Source of the DNA: Snodgrassella sp. CFCC 13594
Lineage (GTDB): Bacteria > Pseudomonadota > Gammaproteobacteria > Burkholderiales > Neisseriaceae
NCBI RefSeq assembly: GCF_001590725.1
Contig: NZ_LQXR01000010.1
Coordinates: 1 to 64,000 of the forward strand
Length of the DNA: 64,000 nt
Direction: 5' to 3'
Part shown: one piece after another, positions 36,439 through 46,447 of the stretch
Position numbering within the stretch: the first letter of the stretch is position 1
How the letters are laid out: each line of letters opens with the position of its first letter
Notes under the pieces: generated by a model
Told to the model about the DNA's origin: nothing
Databases searched by the model: none
Seen by the model: the letters and a program-made list of their open reading frames with translations, nothing else
Program-made: the position numbers and the translations under genes

Positions 36439-37740
36439 TCAAACGCGATAACGGCGGTGGAACATAAATGCGGTGACGCACGCCATCAACGCCAAAGGCA
36501 CCACATAATACACTGCGCCGATTGGACTAACGACGCTGTTGAGCCAATGCACAAATGGCAATGTCAAACCACCCACAATCGCATAAGAAACATTATAAGC
36601 AAAGGAAATCCCTGTAAAGCGTACTTGCGGCGGAAACATCCGCACCATGGCCACCGCCACAATACCAACCGTACCCGAAACCAAACCCAGCAGCATATAC
36701 AAGGCAAACACAGTTTGTGTCGACTGATGCGCTAAACTGGTATAAAACACCACCGACATCACCGCCACCAACAGCGCACCTATCCCCAGCATACGGCCAC
36801 ACCCCACTTTATCCGAGAGCACGCCGAAAACGATACAACCGAGCATCTGCGTGACAATGGCCAAGCTCTGCATTTCGAATGCCAGCACACTATCAAAAGC
36901 AAATGTGCTCGTGAGCAACTGCGGCATGGCCAAAATCAGCACCACAATGCACCCAGTGAGGAACCAGGTAAACAGCATGCCCAAAACAATCCCGGTTTTG
37001 TGCTGAGATACCAGCAATTTAATCGGCATCACCTCTGACAACTGTTTGCGCTCCTGCATGGCTTTAAATACGGGTGTTTCTTTCAAATAACTGCGCAAAT
37101 ACATGGTGATTAAACCAAAAACACCACCAATAATAAATGGGATACGCCATGCCCAATCATGAATAACGTCTGGGGTGTAGATTTTGGCAATCGACAAGGC
37201 CATCAAAGAGCCCAGCAAAATACCCAAAGACAAGCCCGCAGTCAGAAACCCATTGGCCAAACCAATATGACGGTCTGGAACGTGTTCAGACACAAACGTC
37301 CACGCTGCCGGAATTTCACCGCCAATAGCCACCCCTTGAATCACACGCATCAACAGCAACAGCAACGGCGCCACATAGCCAATGGTGTGAAAGGTGGGTA
37401 ACAAGCCAATAATCAAAGTGGGCACCGCCATCATCATAATGGACAAGGCAAATAATCGTTTACGCCCAACCAAGTCACCGAAATGCGCCATCACCATCCC
37501 GCCCAATGGGCGGAACAAATAACCGGCCGCAAAAATACCGTAAGTATTGAGCATGGCCCAAAACGGGCTCAAGGTGCTGGGGAAAAATAATTCGGAAATG
37601 ATTTTGGCGTAAAACACGTAAATCACGAAATCGTAAAACTCCAACGCGCCACCTAATGACGACAACCCCAACGTGCGGGTGTCTTCTCGGGTGAGCAGCT
37701 TTTTTTCCGGCGCTGCAGCCATAATCGGTTGTGTACTCAT
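36439..37740 (-). CDS. MFS metabolite:H+ symporter (MHS family)
   Basis: The 433-residue protein has about 12 membrane segments with the MHS-type start GGALEFYDFVIYVFYA, motif A HFGDLVGRKRLFALSI and RVIQGVAIGGEIPAAWTFVSEH. Relatives (ProP, KgtP, ShiA, CitA) import osmolytes or organic acids with protons. The precise substrate cannot be told. It is a single gene closed by the shared terminator with trpD. Confidence 0.87.
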   Translation of the reverse strand: MSTQPIMAAAPEKKLLTREDTRTLGLSSLGGALEFYDFVIYVFYAKIISELFFPSTLSPFWAMLNTYGIFAAGYLFRPLGGMVMAHFGDLVGRKRLFALSIMMMAVPTLIIGLLPTFHTIGYVAPLLLLLMRVIQGVAIGGEIPAAWTFVSEHVPDRHIGLANGFLTAGLSLGILLGSLMALSIAKIYTPDVIHDWAWRIPFIIGGVFGLITMYLRSYLKETPVFKAMQERKQLSEVMPIKLLVSQHKTGIVLGMLFTWFLTGCIVVLILAMPQLLTSTFAFDSVLAFEMQSLAIVTQMLGCIVFGVLSDKVGCGRMLGIGALLVAVMSVVFYTSLAHQSTQTVFALYMLLGLVSGTVGIVAVAMVRMFPPQVRFTGISFAYNVSYAIVGGLTLPFVHWLNSVVSPIGAVYYVVPLALMACVTAFMFHRRYRV

Positions 37741-38012
37741 GATTCAAAATGATGGAGCAAAAACAAAGGCGGCTTTGGCAGAAACCAAAATTATTTCTAG
37801 CTCGACTGCCATTTTCTCAATATATAGCCGTTGTTTTGCGTTAGTGAAACAATAATAATAGCACAATCTATGATTTCACCCTATTTTGTACCAATACAAG
37901 TGCATTACCACTGGCGCCCAAAAGTATTTACGCGCCTACTGATATCGCAGCCAACTTGACACACCGGCTCAACCAGTTAAAGTCAAACCTCATTCCTGAC
38001 AATTGGCACACC

Positions 38013-38432
38013 ATGAACCTGATCACATTGCTCATTGCCGCTTTGATTTTATTGGGTGCGGCAATATTGTCATTCACTTTACCCCAACCGATTACGTGGC
38101 TAATTACAGCCGCGCTGGGCTTGCTGTTTTTTCTGGTGCTGCTGCCCAAATATCAGGGTCAGCAACAGGCGCTGAAACACGGTGAAACGATTCAGGCCGT
38201 CGTGTCTCAAGTGCGCCATTGGCAACACAAAATCGGCGATGGGCAATATCAAGACAAATATGAAATTATCGCGCAGTGGCACAACCCGAAAACGGGGCAT
38301 AGTGTGGAATTTGTGAGCCCGCCGCTGCGTGAATATCCCTCAAATCAAATCGGCACGCATATAGCGGTGACTGTTAATCCCAACAATCCCAAACAATACG
38401 TAATGCAAATAGGCACACTCAAAACTTACTGA
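38013..38432 (+). CDS. Small membrane protein, DUF3592-like
   Basis: The 139-residue protein has two N-terminal membrane helices (LITLLIAALILLGAAILS and a second at about 26-45) and a soluble beta-rich C-terminal domain with VSQVRHW, VEFVSPP and VTVNPNNPKQY, a pattern like DUF3592 proteins. Function unknown. The ATG at 38013 directly before the hydrophobic helix is chosen; an in-frame TTG at 37956 is possible. Ribosome site is weak either way. Confidence 0.6.
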   Translation: MNLITLLIAALILLGAAILSFTLPQPITWLITAALGLLFFLVLLPKYQGQQQALKHGETIQAVVSQVRHWQHKIGDGQYQDKYEIIAQWHNPKTGHSVEFVSPPLREYPSNQIGTHIAVTVNPNNPKQYVMQIGTLKTY

Positions 38433-38562
38433 GTAAATGGCGATGTGACTCAACTAAAGCCAGGCTGAATGCATTCTTTCATTGAGCAGACTGAATAAAC
38501 CTAACCCGATAAGGCATGACCGCTTTCACATCATTACAAGCCAAGTCCGATTCCTTGACACA

Positions 38563-38601
38563 AAAAACAGGCTGCCTGAAACCAATCAGTCAGCCTGTTT
38601 T
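38563..38601. terminator. DUS-type hairpin downstream of cdsA and the DUF3592-like gene
   Basis: AAAACAGGCTG and CAGCCTGTTTT form an 11-bp stem with further partial pairing; the left arm holds a full DUS (38569-38580), the right arm is a degenerate copy. Confidence 0.75.
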
Positions 38602-38672
38602 AACCATCATATGTGGGGGCAAAAACAAATCAATCGTTATTGCGGCGCCGCACTCTCTATTTTAATTGACCA

Positions 38673-39641
38673 TTAATGCCAACCAAATAAACTGGCCACA
38701 CCTAAGCCGCCTTCCCAGAAATAACGCACAATATGAAAATACACGGGCGCCGCAAAACACAAAGAATCCACACGATCAAGCATGCCACCATGGCCTTGAA
38801 TTAAATTACCCCAATCCTTCACCCCTCTATCGCGTTTGATGGCCGACATCACCAAACCGCCCAAGAAACCCATCACACAAATGGCAAACCCAATCAAAGC
38901 GGCCTGAAAAGGGTTAAACGGAGTAATCCAATACAAAGCTGCCGCCAATAAAGTGGCGCTGGCAATCCCACCCACCGTACCCGCCACCGTTTTGGATGGG
39001 GACAAAGCTGGCATGATTTTGCGCTTGCCCATAAGCTTGCCCCAAACGTATTGCAATACATCACTCGCCTGAACCACTGCCACCAAAAACACCAACAGCA
39101 GAACATTGCGCCCTTCAAATCCCGGTATGTGTAAATTCATCAATGCTGGAATATGAGAAAGACAAAACACGCTGATCATTACGGCCCATTGTATCTTGGC
39201 CGCACGCGCCAAAAAATCCCCGGTATCACCAGCAAAACTGGCCATTATCGGCAGCAACAAGAAACCATACACGGGAATAAAAATCGAGAACATGCCATAC
39301 CAGTTTGTCAGCACAAACCAATATTGCAACGGTAAAAGCACATAAAAACACGTCACCAAAACTCGATAATCAGCGCGCCGACTCGACACTAACGACAAAA
39401 ATTCACGCAAAGCGGCAAACGACACCAAGAAAAACAACACAATCGTACCGATGCGGCCAAACCAAAATGCCAGCAATAATACCAAGGTCATCACCCACCA
39501 AGCATTAATGCGGGCAGAGAGGTTGTCTATGGTGCTATTGGGGACCCCGTGCAAACGCCATTTGAGCAATGACGCCACCACACTGGCAAGGATGAGAATG
39601 CCGAAAATACCAGCGAAAAGCCAACCAATATCGGGGGTCAT
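38673..39641 (-). CDS. cdsA: Phosphatidate cytidylyltransferase (CdsA family)
   Basis: The 322-residue membrane protein has several membrane helices and the family signature near the C-terminus, IKRDRGVKDWGNLIQGHGG followed by LDRVDS, with catalytic acidic residues. It makes CDP-diacylglycerol from phosphatidate and CTP, the precursor of phospholipids. It overlaps the upstream acyltransferase gene by four bases (ATGA), so lysophosphatidate acylation and CDP-DAG formation are co-expressed. Housekeeping CdsA is often shorter; this longer form may be a second copy in the genome. Confidence 0.88.
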   Translation of the reverse strand: MTPDIGWLFAGIFGILILASVVASLLKWRLHGVPNSTIDNLSARINAWWVMTLVLLLAFWFGRIGTIVLFFLVSFAALREFLSLVSSRRADYRVLVTCFYVLLPLQYWFVLTNWYGMFSIFIPVYGFLLLPIMASFAGDTGDFLARAAKIQWAVMISVFCLSHIPALMNLHIPGFEGRNVLLLVFLVAVVQASDVLQYVWGKLMGKRKIMPALSPSKTVAGTVGGIASATLLAAALYWITPFNPFQAALIGFAICVMGFLGGLVMSAIKRDRGVKDWGNLIQGHGGMLDRVDSLCFAAPVYFHIVRYFWEGGLGVASLFGWH

Positions 39642-40318
39642 GATGCGTGCTCCTGTTGTGGTTGATCTGTCGATGCGCGTGGCGACAGCGCCAATAGCGC
39701 ATCGCGGGTGCGTTGTAAAAATGTGGCTTTGTCTTCTTCAGGCAACTTGTATATAGGATCCCCAATGCGCGCCGCGCACATCAATGGCACAGGTAAAATA
39801 TGGCCTTTTGGCAAAACCCGGTTGATGTTATCCAACCACACCGGTACAAATGCCACATCTGGATTGTGCTCTGCCAGATAATAGATGCCAGACTTGAACG
39901 GTAATAAGTTTTCATCCGTGGTATTGCGGGTGCCTTCAGGGAAAATAATTAAGGAATCCCCTTGTTGCAAAGCCACACTCATGTCATCAATGACTTGTTG
40001 TGGGTGACCTCCATTGCGGGCCACCAGCAGTCCATTAAACACTTGTTCGATCACAAAACGGCGGATTTTGCCGCCCAGCCAATAATCAGAACCGGCAACC
40101 GGACGCACCTGCATCCGCCACGCTTTGGGCAAAGAAATCCACACCAATACAAAATCACCATGGCTATTGTGGTTGGCATAAAACACCGTACGACTTGCTG
40201 GGCAGCGTAAATCTTGAGCCCGTTGAGGACGTACGCCTGTAATCAATGACGTGATACCACACAATACACCATCGGTTATTCTGGCCAAACGCCGAGCCAA
40301 CACCCCTTGAGTTGCCAT
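39638..40318 (-). CDS. 1-acyl-glycerol-phosphate acyltransferase (PlsC-like)
   Basis: The 226-residue enzyme has the acyltransferase motif H50-x4-D55 (ANHNSHGDF) and FPEGTR at 126-131, followed by FKSGIYYLAE and VPVWLDNI. It adds a second acyl chain to lysophosphatidate or a related lipid at the inner membrane. It directly precedes and overlaps cdsA, forming a two-gene phospholipid operon. No obvious signal anchor beyond a weak N-terminal hydrophobic stretch. Confidence 0.87.
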   Translation of the reverse strand: MATQGVLARRLARITDGVLCGITSLITGVRPQRAQDLRCPASRTVFYANHNSHGDFVLVWISLPKAWRMQVRPVAGSDYWLGGKIRRFVIEQVFNGLLVARNGGHPQQVIDDMSVALQQGDSLIIFPEGTRNTTDENLLPFKSGIYYLAEHNPDVAFVPVWLDNINRVLPKGHILPVPLMCAARIGDPIYKLPEEDKATFLQRTRDALLALSPRASTDQPQQEHAS

Positions 40319-40431
40319 ATTGTTTCCCTCTATGCTTGTTTCAACACCAAGCTTTCCATTGCGTTATTAGTCGGGCAGCCCGATTACATGTGGTTATGTC
40401 CCGATTGAACGGTACCCAACTTAGTCTTTGC

Positions 40432-40851
40432 CTACCACAATGGCTGCCCTGTTTTCTTACTCACAATCGTTTTCCCCACAGGAGCCAGCGACAACGCCGC
40501 AAATTTTAGGTGCTGGATACCAAAAGGAATGCCAATAATGGTCATGAAATTGAGACACGCCGAAAACAGATGGCCCAATGCCAACCACCAACCAGCCAAT
40601 ACAAACCAAACCACATTCCCCAAGCAACCCAAACTGCCTGTACCTAAGTCATGCTGTCCCGTCAACTCATGACGGTTAACCGCTTGCTGACCAAAAGGCC
40701 ACAACACGAATTGGCCAATAACCCAGCAAGAGCGAGCCCAAGGCAAGCCAATAATAGTAATGGCCATAATCAGTGCGGCCAACCACCACCCCAAGGCCAT
40801 CCACACGCCGCCCAGCAACAGCCACAATACATTCATTAAAAATGACAACAT
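40432..40851 (-). CDS. yccF: YccF-family inner-membrane protein
   Basis: The 139-residue protein has two similar halves, each with a membrane helix and an IIGLPWARSCW or IIGIPFGIQHLKFA motif, the tandem YccF domain. Function is unknown. It stands alone on the minus strand upstream of the acyltransferase gene. Confidence 0.87.
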   Translation of the reverse strand: MLSFLMNVLWLLLGGVWMALGWWLAALIMAITIIGLPWARSCWVIGQFVLWPFGQQAVNRHELTGQHDLGTGSLGCLGNVVWFVLAGWWLALGHLFSACLNFMTIIGIPFGIQHLKFAALSLAPVGKTIVSKKTGQPLW

Positions 40852-41407
40852 TTCTTCTCCTTACGCAATTCAATCGCCCCCGAATGGCAGCTCATGATGC
40901 AATATGCCTAAAACCAAACCATTACTTATACGAGTTCATATAACGACACTTCAATTAGCAGGAATTCAAAATGAGCATTTAGCCATGCGCTCTATTCTTC
41001 CTTATATTCTTGATCGCTTCACTCCACGTATATTCAAAAGCGCCATCGCACAAGCCATAAAACCAGGGCAATTCGGCTGTTTCTATCATGATCACTTTCA
41101 ATAAGCCAATTTTATTTGAACTATTGAATATGCTCAGCTCAGATAGACCACTACCGACCCACAGAACCGACCTGATCATCGCTCATCGTTTATAACATCG
41201 TGCTTGCTATAAAATACTCAGCAACGCCGATGTTTTCATCACACACCATACATCACCCACGAATAAGCATGTATGTCACCACACGTGTCAGCCATACTGC
41301 AGGCAACCTGATCGGCTCAGTCCAAAATATCCCTGATTGGGTTCTCAATTCAATGCCTACCCCACTCAGGAACGACGACAAGGGCATGAAAGTAACATAA
41401 AAACGCA
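40852..41407. other. Intergenic region without a supportable gene
   Basis: Frames at 40904-41104 and 41200-41400 (plus) and 40979-41179 (minus) are 60-66 codons, overlap each other and show no motif, ribosome site or family pattern. The region separates yccF from the misRS operon. Confidence 0.45.
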
Positions 41408-41440
41408 AAAGCCGCTTGTTTGCAAAAAACAGGCGGCTTT
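41408..41440. terminator. Terminator of the misRS operon
   Basis: AAAGCCGCTTGTTT and AAACAGGCGGCTTT form a 14-bp stem with one G-T pair, 18 bases past the kinase stop. It does not use the DUS. Confidence 0.85.
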
Positions 41441-41457
41441 GAGGGTTTAAAGTAGGT

Positions 41458-42906
41458 TTAAGTTTTGTCTACGGCTTGATCTGCAGCCTTAGCATTGTTA
41501 GAAGCCTTACTACTCTTGGTCTTTACTTTAGCGACGGCCAAACGCGGCAAAATAAAATGCACCACCAACCCATTGGGTTGCAAATTATCGGCAAAAATCT
41601 TGCCTTTGTGCCGATCCACAATGTGTTTGGTCAAGGCCAAACCCAGCCCAGTACCAGGCTTATTGGCACTGCTATCGGCGCGATAAAAAGCAGTAAAAAT
41701 ATGGGGCAACTGATTTTCCGCCACACCAGGGCCATTGTCGCTAACATCTACTTGCCATTGCTGCTTCCCACCATCGCCTACATGTACTCGAATTTCACTG
41801 CCCTCTGGACTATAGTTCATGGCATTACGAATCACATTGTCGAAAGCACGATACAAATAGCTTTCATTGCCGCTAATCAGACTACTTTCAGGAATGTCAG
41901 TTTCCAAAGTCAATTGCTGATGATGCTGAATGGCTACTGCCTGATTATCTTCCACCACTTGTTGGATTAATGGCAACAAAGCCAAAGGCTCGAGCTCCAT
42001 GGGCAGGTCAGAGGTTTCCAAACGCGACAGCGTCAACAATTCACCCACCAATGAATCCATGCGTGATAATTCCGTTTCCAAACGCTGCAAATGCTGTGCT
42101 TGTTTTTGCGGCTGTACCTGTATCAGTCCCACGATGGCCTGCATACGCGCCAGCGGCGAGCGCATTTCATGGGAAACATGGTGTAGTAAATGACGTTCTT
42201 TTTCCACCAATTTTTGTAATTTTCCCGCCATATTGTCAAATTGCACCGCCAAAGAATACAACTCATCTTGACGTTCAGCCAACTGATGGGAAACGCGTGT
42301 TTGTAAATCGCCAGCCGCCAATTTATCCATGCCTCGCGACAGTACACGGATTGGCTGAGTGATGTTGTTGGCCAGGATATAAGCCGTCAACAACCCCACG
42401 ACCACAATAAAACCCAAAATAATGAATTCATGCCAAATAGGCGGCAGCGGCAGTCCCGGAATCAAAAACGGGCTGGGCGACCGAGGTAGTTGCTCCCGTT
42501 CCCAGTCGCGTACAAAAAACAAATACTCCTCACCCAACCGATTATAGGCAACCTGAACCAATGGTGACTCAGGGTGTGCGGCAGCATAGTCCTGGGCGCG
42601 CTGAATGGCATCATCGTCGATAGGACGATTGAGAATATCGCGCTTATCGTCGCCCGTAATGACATATAAATTCTCGCCACCTGGGTTATTCCCCCACTCT
42701 TGCAGCTGCTCTCGAATACCGGCATCACCGCGTGCGCGAAAAGCATTCATTGTACTGCTGAGCAAATTCTCTTCAAAATGACGTTGTTGCTTAAATCGGG
42801 TTTCGGCCAAAGTGTTTTGCACCAGCCAAAAAGAAAAACTCGCCACAAATATAGCGCACACGATAACGGCGCAAAATGTGGCGAATATGCGTTGAAACAG
42901 TTTCAT
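41458..42906 (-). CDS. misS: Sensor histidine kinase, MisS/CpxA-like
   Basis: The 482-residue kinase has a first membrane helix (about 5-29), a periplasmic sensor region (30-155), a second helix (about 160-180), HAMP (180-232), the phospho-acceptor H246 in HHVSHEMRSPLARM, and ATPase boxes NVIRNAMNYSPEG, SDNGPGV and GTGLGLALTKHIV. The architecture and the partner match the neisserial MisR/MisS (CpxAR-like) envelope-stress system. The C-terminus has a Lys/Ala-rich tail of about 30 residues. It is 28 bases after the regulator gene. Confidence 0.87.
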   Translation of the reverse strand: MKLFQRIFATFCAVIVCAIFVASFSFWLVQNTLAETRFKQQRHFEENLLSSTMNAFRARGDAGIREQLQEWGNNPGGENLYVITGDDKRDILNRPIDDDAIQRAQDYAAAHPESPLVQVAYNRLGEEYLFFVRDWEREQLPRSPSPFLIPGLPLPPIWHEFIILGFIVVVGLLTAYILANNITQPIRVLSRGMDKLAAGDLQTRVSHQLAERQDELYSLAVQFDNMAGKLQKLVEKERHLLHHVSHEMRSPLARMQAIVGLIQVQPQKQAQHLQRLETELSRMDSLVGELLTLSRLETSDLPMELEPLALLPLIQQVVEDNQAVAIQHHQQLTLETDIPESSLISGNESYLYRAFDNVIRNAMNYSPEGSEIRVHVGDGGKQQWQVDVSDNGPGVAENQLPHIFTAFYRADSSANKPGTGLGLALTKHIVDRHKGKIFADNLQPNGLVVHFILPRLAVAKVKTKSSKASNNAKAADQAVDKT

Positions 42907-42934
42907 GAAAGAGTCAATCGGCGCTTGGGCGTCA

Positions 42935-43612
42935 TTAGTTTTTCACAAATAAATAACCCAAACCGCGCACGGTTTGAATCAAGGCTGGATCACCCAGTTT
43001 ATGGCGGATACTGGAGATATGAACATCAATGCTTCGGTCAAATTTAGCCAACTTCCGATCCAAGGCCTCCAAAGACAAGGTTTCTTTGCTCACTACTTGA
43101 CCTGCATGGCGCATCAGTACTTGCAGCAAATTAAATTCAGTGCTGGTCAGCTCCAATGGCTCTTCATCAATCGTGGCTTGACGCTTAGCAGGGAATAAAG
43201 TAACCCCACTGGCTGAAATACTATTAGGAGCACTGCTTTGCTCGCCACTTTCTTGAGTGCGACGCAAAATGGCATTAATGCGTGCCAGCAACTCCCGAGG
43301 CTGACAAGGCTTAGGCACGTAATCATCGGCGCCCATCTCTAACCCAATAATGCGGTCAATATCATCACCCTTTGCGGTCAGCATAATGACGGGGATTTTG
43401 CTTTGCACGCGCACAGTTTTCAGCACATCCAAACCGTTCATTTTCGGCATCATGGAATCCAAAACCACGACATCATAATCGCCAGACAAAATCTCTTTCA
43501 CCCCAGCTTCACCGTCTGCCACGCTGTTCACTTCCAAGCCTTCAGCAGTAAGGTACTCAGTCAACAGTTCGGTTAATAAGTTGTCATCATCCACCAATAA
43601 TATTCGACTCAT
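42935..43612 (-). CDS. misR: OmpR-family response regulator, MisR-like
   Basis: The 225-residue regulator has a receiver domain with D8-D9-D10, phospho-acceptor D52 (VVLDSMMPKMNG), T79 and K101, then a winged-helix DNA-binding domain with SLEALDRKLAKFDRSIDVHI and LGDPALIQTVRGLGYLF. It closely resembles N. meningitidis MisR as I recall it. It is transcribed first, with misS behind it. It would control envelope-stress and surface genes. Confidence 0.9.
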   Translation of the reverse strand: MSRILLVDDDNLLTELLTEYLTAEGLEVNSVADGEAGVKEILSGDYDVVVLDSMMPKMNGLDVLKTVRVQSKIPVIMLTAKGDDIDRIIGLEMGADDYVPKPCQPRELLARINAILRRTQESGEQSSAPNSISASGVTLFPAKRQATIDEEPLELTSTEFNLLQVLMRHAGQVVSKETLSLEALDRKLAKFDRSIDVHISSIRHKLGDPALIQTVRGLGYLFVKN

Positions 43613-43751
43613 GTTCGCTCCCCAGAAGAAGTTGTGTGCCTCTTATTCAAGGCTTTGCGTTTATCTTAACATGAAGCCACGTCATATCTTTACAATCCGA
43701 ATGCTTTTGCGCATTTTTTCATTCATCAATATCATTAAACACGGCTTTACA

Positions 43752-45572
43752 TTAAAGACGGCACACCAATGTGGATTTGACTTGCCGTTGGTATTGATCA
43801 CAATTTTGCTGCAAAATGGGCAACCATAGTTGCGCCTGAGGCTGCAATGAAGCTTTTGCCATAAAGCTGGGGGTTAATGTTGGGTAATAATGCGCCATTT
43901 GTGTTATCCATGTTTGGGCAGCCGCAGTTTGTCCTGCATTGCCTAAATATAGACCGCGTACGAACGTATTGCTGTATGGCCGATATAGGCCAGCCAAGTC
44001 GGCTGCCTGAAAACCCCATACAGGCAGAGGTGATTGATTGGTATCAATCTTTTCAATTATGGCCATGTCAACGTAGTAACGAAGTAAATACATATGTCGC
44101 CGTAGCGCTTGAAACTCATTGGCCTGATCCACATTCATTGTGGCCGCCGAACCGCGACGTGCTGAGAGCAATTCAGTGTAGGTAACGGTGAGCCTAATCA
44201 TATCCAGCAAGGCAATGCCACACAGCAACACCAGCAAGCGACGCGACCAAAGCGACATTGGCATCACGGCGTTTTGCTGGGATGGTTCAGGCACTGGCGA
44301 GAGCGCCATAAACAACACAAAAACCGCTAAAAAATATACATACCACAACGGGTATTCCAACATGCTGTGACACAGGCTAACCAGCATCATGCTCACCAAT
44401 ATAATGGAGGCAGGATGAAAACCACGCTGGAATAGCGTCCACGTTGACCACACAAACCCTGCCACCACCAACAGCACCCCAACCACGCCTGTTTCAGCCA
44501 GCAGTTGCAAAATCAGGTTGTGGCAATGGGTAAATAAAACCGAACCTTCATACTCACGGAACCCATGAGAATAAATCCCCGTTTGCGCAAACCCCTGATA
44601 AGCATAACTGCCCCAGCCATGTCCCCACAATGGCGCACTCATAAACACAGCCCAAGCTTTACGCCATTCCATTTGACGACCCGACTGAGCAAAACTGCCT
44701 TCGCCCAAACGCTCGGTCGCAGACTGAAAATCAATATGCAACCAGAATGACAGCATTGGGCTCAGTGTAAGCTGGAAAAACAAAATGCAGGCGATGGCAA
44801 TGGCGATGATGCCCAATAAACGATTGGCTTCTGCCCCTGCGCGCCAACGCCAAAATCCTAAGGACACCCCCACCGCCAGCACATACGCAATAATGGTGCG
44901 CGACCCCACCAACCCCATTACGCCAGTCAACCACAACATCAGCACAACCGCCAAACTACCTTCCAGCTTGCGCTCATGCCATAGATAACACACGGCCAGT
45001 ACACCCCACATCAAGTAATGGCCCAAATGATTGCGCTGCGCCAATTGACCATACACATAATGATTACCGGGCCCAGGCAGCACACCGGGGATGGCAGCTG
45101 CTTCACCGGAAAACTGCAAAATACACACCACACTTTGCAACACAGCGCCAATAAGCAAAGCCCAAGCCAAGACTGCTACTGCTTGGCGCTGCCCCACTCG
45201 CAACACCCAAGCGCGCGCAGCCCACGCCAACAGTGCCAGAATCAAAAAAATGGCTGCAGTTAGGTCTGATTGGCTAACATAAGGCAGTCGCATTATCCGT
45301 GCCTGCACCATCAACAGCACTGCCCACACCAACAGCACCACAGCAACGCGGGGCCAACCCGTTCGCTGAAATTGGGTTAACGCCGTAGCCAATGCCAAAG
45401 CTGCAGCAAAAAACAAGGTACCGTTTTCTAGGTAGAAGCTGGACAGCGTGCCCATGCGCGCGCTGGATAAAAAAGGCACCACGCACACCAACAACATACC
45501 CAACCACCAAATTCCGCATTCCGGCAATCGGTTACGCCAAGTCGCGCTGCTCGTTACATAATCTCGTATCAT
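43752..45572 (-). CDS. pglL: PglL-like O-oligosaccharyltransferase (Wzy_C family)
   Basis: The 606-residue protein has 12 or so membrane helices, a large periplasmic loop with the Wzy_C signature QLAQRNHLGHYLMWG and HCHNLILQLLAETGV, and a C-terminal soluble domain with TPR-like helices. Length and domain order match neisserial PglL (about 604), which transfers lipid-linked glycans to periplasmic proteins such as pilin. O-antigen ligase is the alternative, but the length and C-terminal domain favour PglL. GAGGTG precedes the ATG. Confidence 0.85.
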   Translation of the reverse strand: MIRDYVTSSATWRNRLPECGIWWLGMLLVCVVPFLSSARMGTLSSFYLENGTLFFAAALALATALTQFQRTGWPRVAVVLLVWAVLLMVQARIMRLPYVSQSDLTAAIFLILALLAWAARAWVLRVGQRQAVAVLAWALLIGAVLQSVVCILQFSGEAAAIPGVLPGPGNHYVYGQLAQRNHLGHYLMWGVLAVCYLWHERKLEGSLAVVLMLWLTGVMGLVGSRTIIAYVLAVGVSLGFWRWRAGAEANRLLGIIAIAIACILFFQLTLSPMLSFWLHIDFQSATERLGEGSFAQSGRQMEWRKAWAVFMSAPLWGHGWGSYAYQGFAQTGIYSHGFREYEGSVLFTHCHNLILQLLAETGVVGVLLVVAGFVWSTWTLFQRGFHPASIILVSMMLVSLCHSMLEYPLWYVYFLAVFVLFMALSPVPEPSQQNAVMPMSLWSRRLLVLLCGIALLDMIRLTVTYTELLSARRGSAATMNVDQANEFQALRRHMYLLRYYVDMAIIEKIDTNQSPLPVWGFQAADLAGLYRPYSNTFVRGLYLGNAGQTAAAQTWITQMAHYYPTLTPSFMAKASLQPQAQLWLPILQQNCDQYQRQVKSTLVCRL

Positions 45573-45612
45573 TCACCACCTCGAAACACATTATCCGTCT
45601 GTGCCAATAACA

Positions 45613-45647
45613 AAACGGGCTGCCTGAAACGATTCAGGCAGCCTGGC
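45613..45647. terminator. Inverted DUS terminator between tatC and pglL
   Basis: GGCTGCCTGAA and TTCAGGCAGCC (45618-45642) form an 11-bp stem with a three-base loop, upstream of tatC's 3' end and near pglL's 5' end on the same strand. It may end stray transcripts between the two units. Confidence 0.6.
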
Positions 45648-45685
45648 AATATTGCCCAATCCCATGTGTTTGTCAAAATTTCCTA

Positions 45686-46441
45686 TTAAGCCTCGTCCAC
45701 AGGGCTGCGCTTCGATGACCGCCCCAGCAAACGGCACAGCACAATCCCAATTTCATACAGCACAATCAAAGGTACCGCCAACAAAGTCTGGGAGAGTACA
45801 TCGGGAGGTGTAATAATGGCGGCCACAATAAAGGCCACCACGATCACATAAGGGCGTGCTTTCTTCAGCTGAGTAACATCCACTATTCCCATACGATTTA
45901 ACAAGATTACCACCACAGGCACTTCAAACGTAGTGCCAAACGCCACAAACATGCCCAAAATAAACGACAAATATTTGTCGATATCAGTCGCCATGTTCAC
46001 GCCATCGGGCGTGACACCAGCCAAAAATTTGAAAATAACCGGAAACACAAAATAATAGGCAAATGCCATGCCCAAACCAAACAACACCACACTGGAAAAC
46101 AGCAATGGCAAAATCAGCCGCTTTTCATGACGATACAGCCCAGGCGCCACAAAAGCCCATATTTGGTAAAGCGTATGCGGTAGCGTAATCAAAAATGCCA
46201 CCATTAAAGTCACTTTAATGGGCACAAAAAATGGCGCGATCACATCTGTTGCAATCATGTGATTGCCTGCTGGCAAGGTGTGCATCAGCGGTTCCGCTAC
46301 AAAGGTATACAATTTTTGCGCAAACGGCACCAACGCAAAAAAACACACCAACATCACGCCCAAAATCCACATTAAGCGGCGGCGTAATTCCAACAAATGG
46401 TCAATCAGGGTTTGCTCTGGCTGTTCGGCTGAATTGCTCAT
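45686..46441 (-). CDS. tatC: Sec-independent translocase TatC
   Basis: The 251-residue protein has six membrane helices and TatC motifs: LIDHLLELRRRLMW at the N-terminus, SVVLFGLGMAFAYYFVFPV and KARPYVIVVAFIVAAIITPPDVLSQ near the C-terminus. It is the signal-peptide receptor of the twin-arginine system. It follows tatB within seven bases in a tatABC operon. Confidence 0.96.
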   Translation of the reverse strand: MSNSAEQPEQTLIDHLLELRRRLMWILGVMLVCFFALVPFAQKLYTFVAEPLMHTLPAGNHMIATDVIAPFFVPIKVTLMVAFLITLPHTLYQIWAFVAPGLYRHEKRLILPLLFSSVVLFGLGMAFAYYFVFPVIFKFLAGVTPDGVNMATDIDKYLSFILGMFVAFGTTFEVPVVVILLNRMGIVDVTQLKKARPYVIVVAFIVAAIITPPDVLSQTLLAVPLIVLYEIGIVLCRLLGRSSKRSPVDEA

Positions 46442-46447
46442 AATGGC

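Noticed and set aside
40904-41400. Three overlapping 60-66 codon frames before the misRS terminator
   Set aside because: Mutually overlapping on both strands, without motif or ribosome site.
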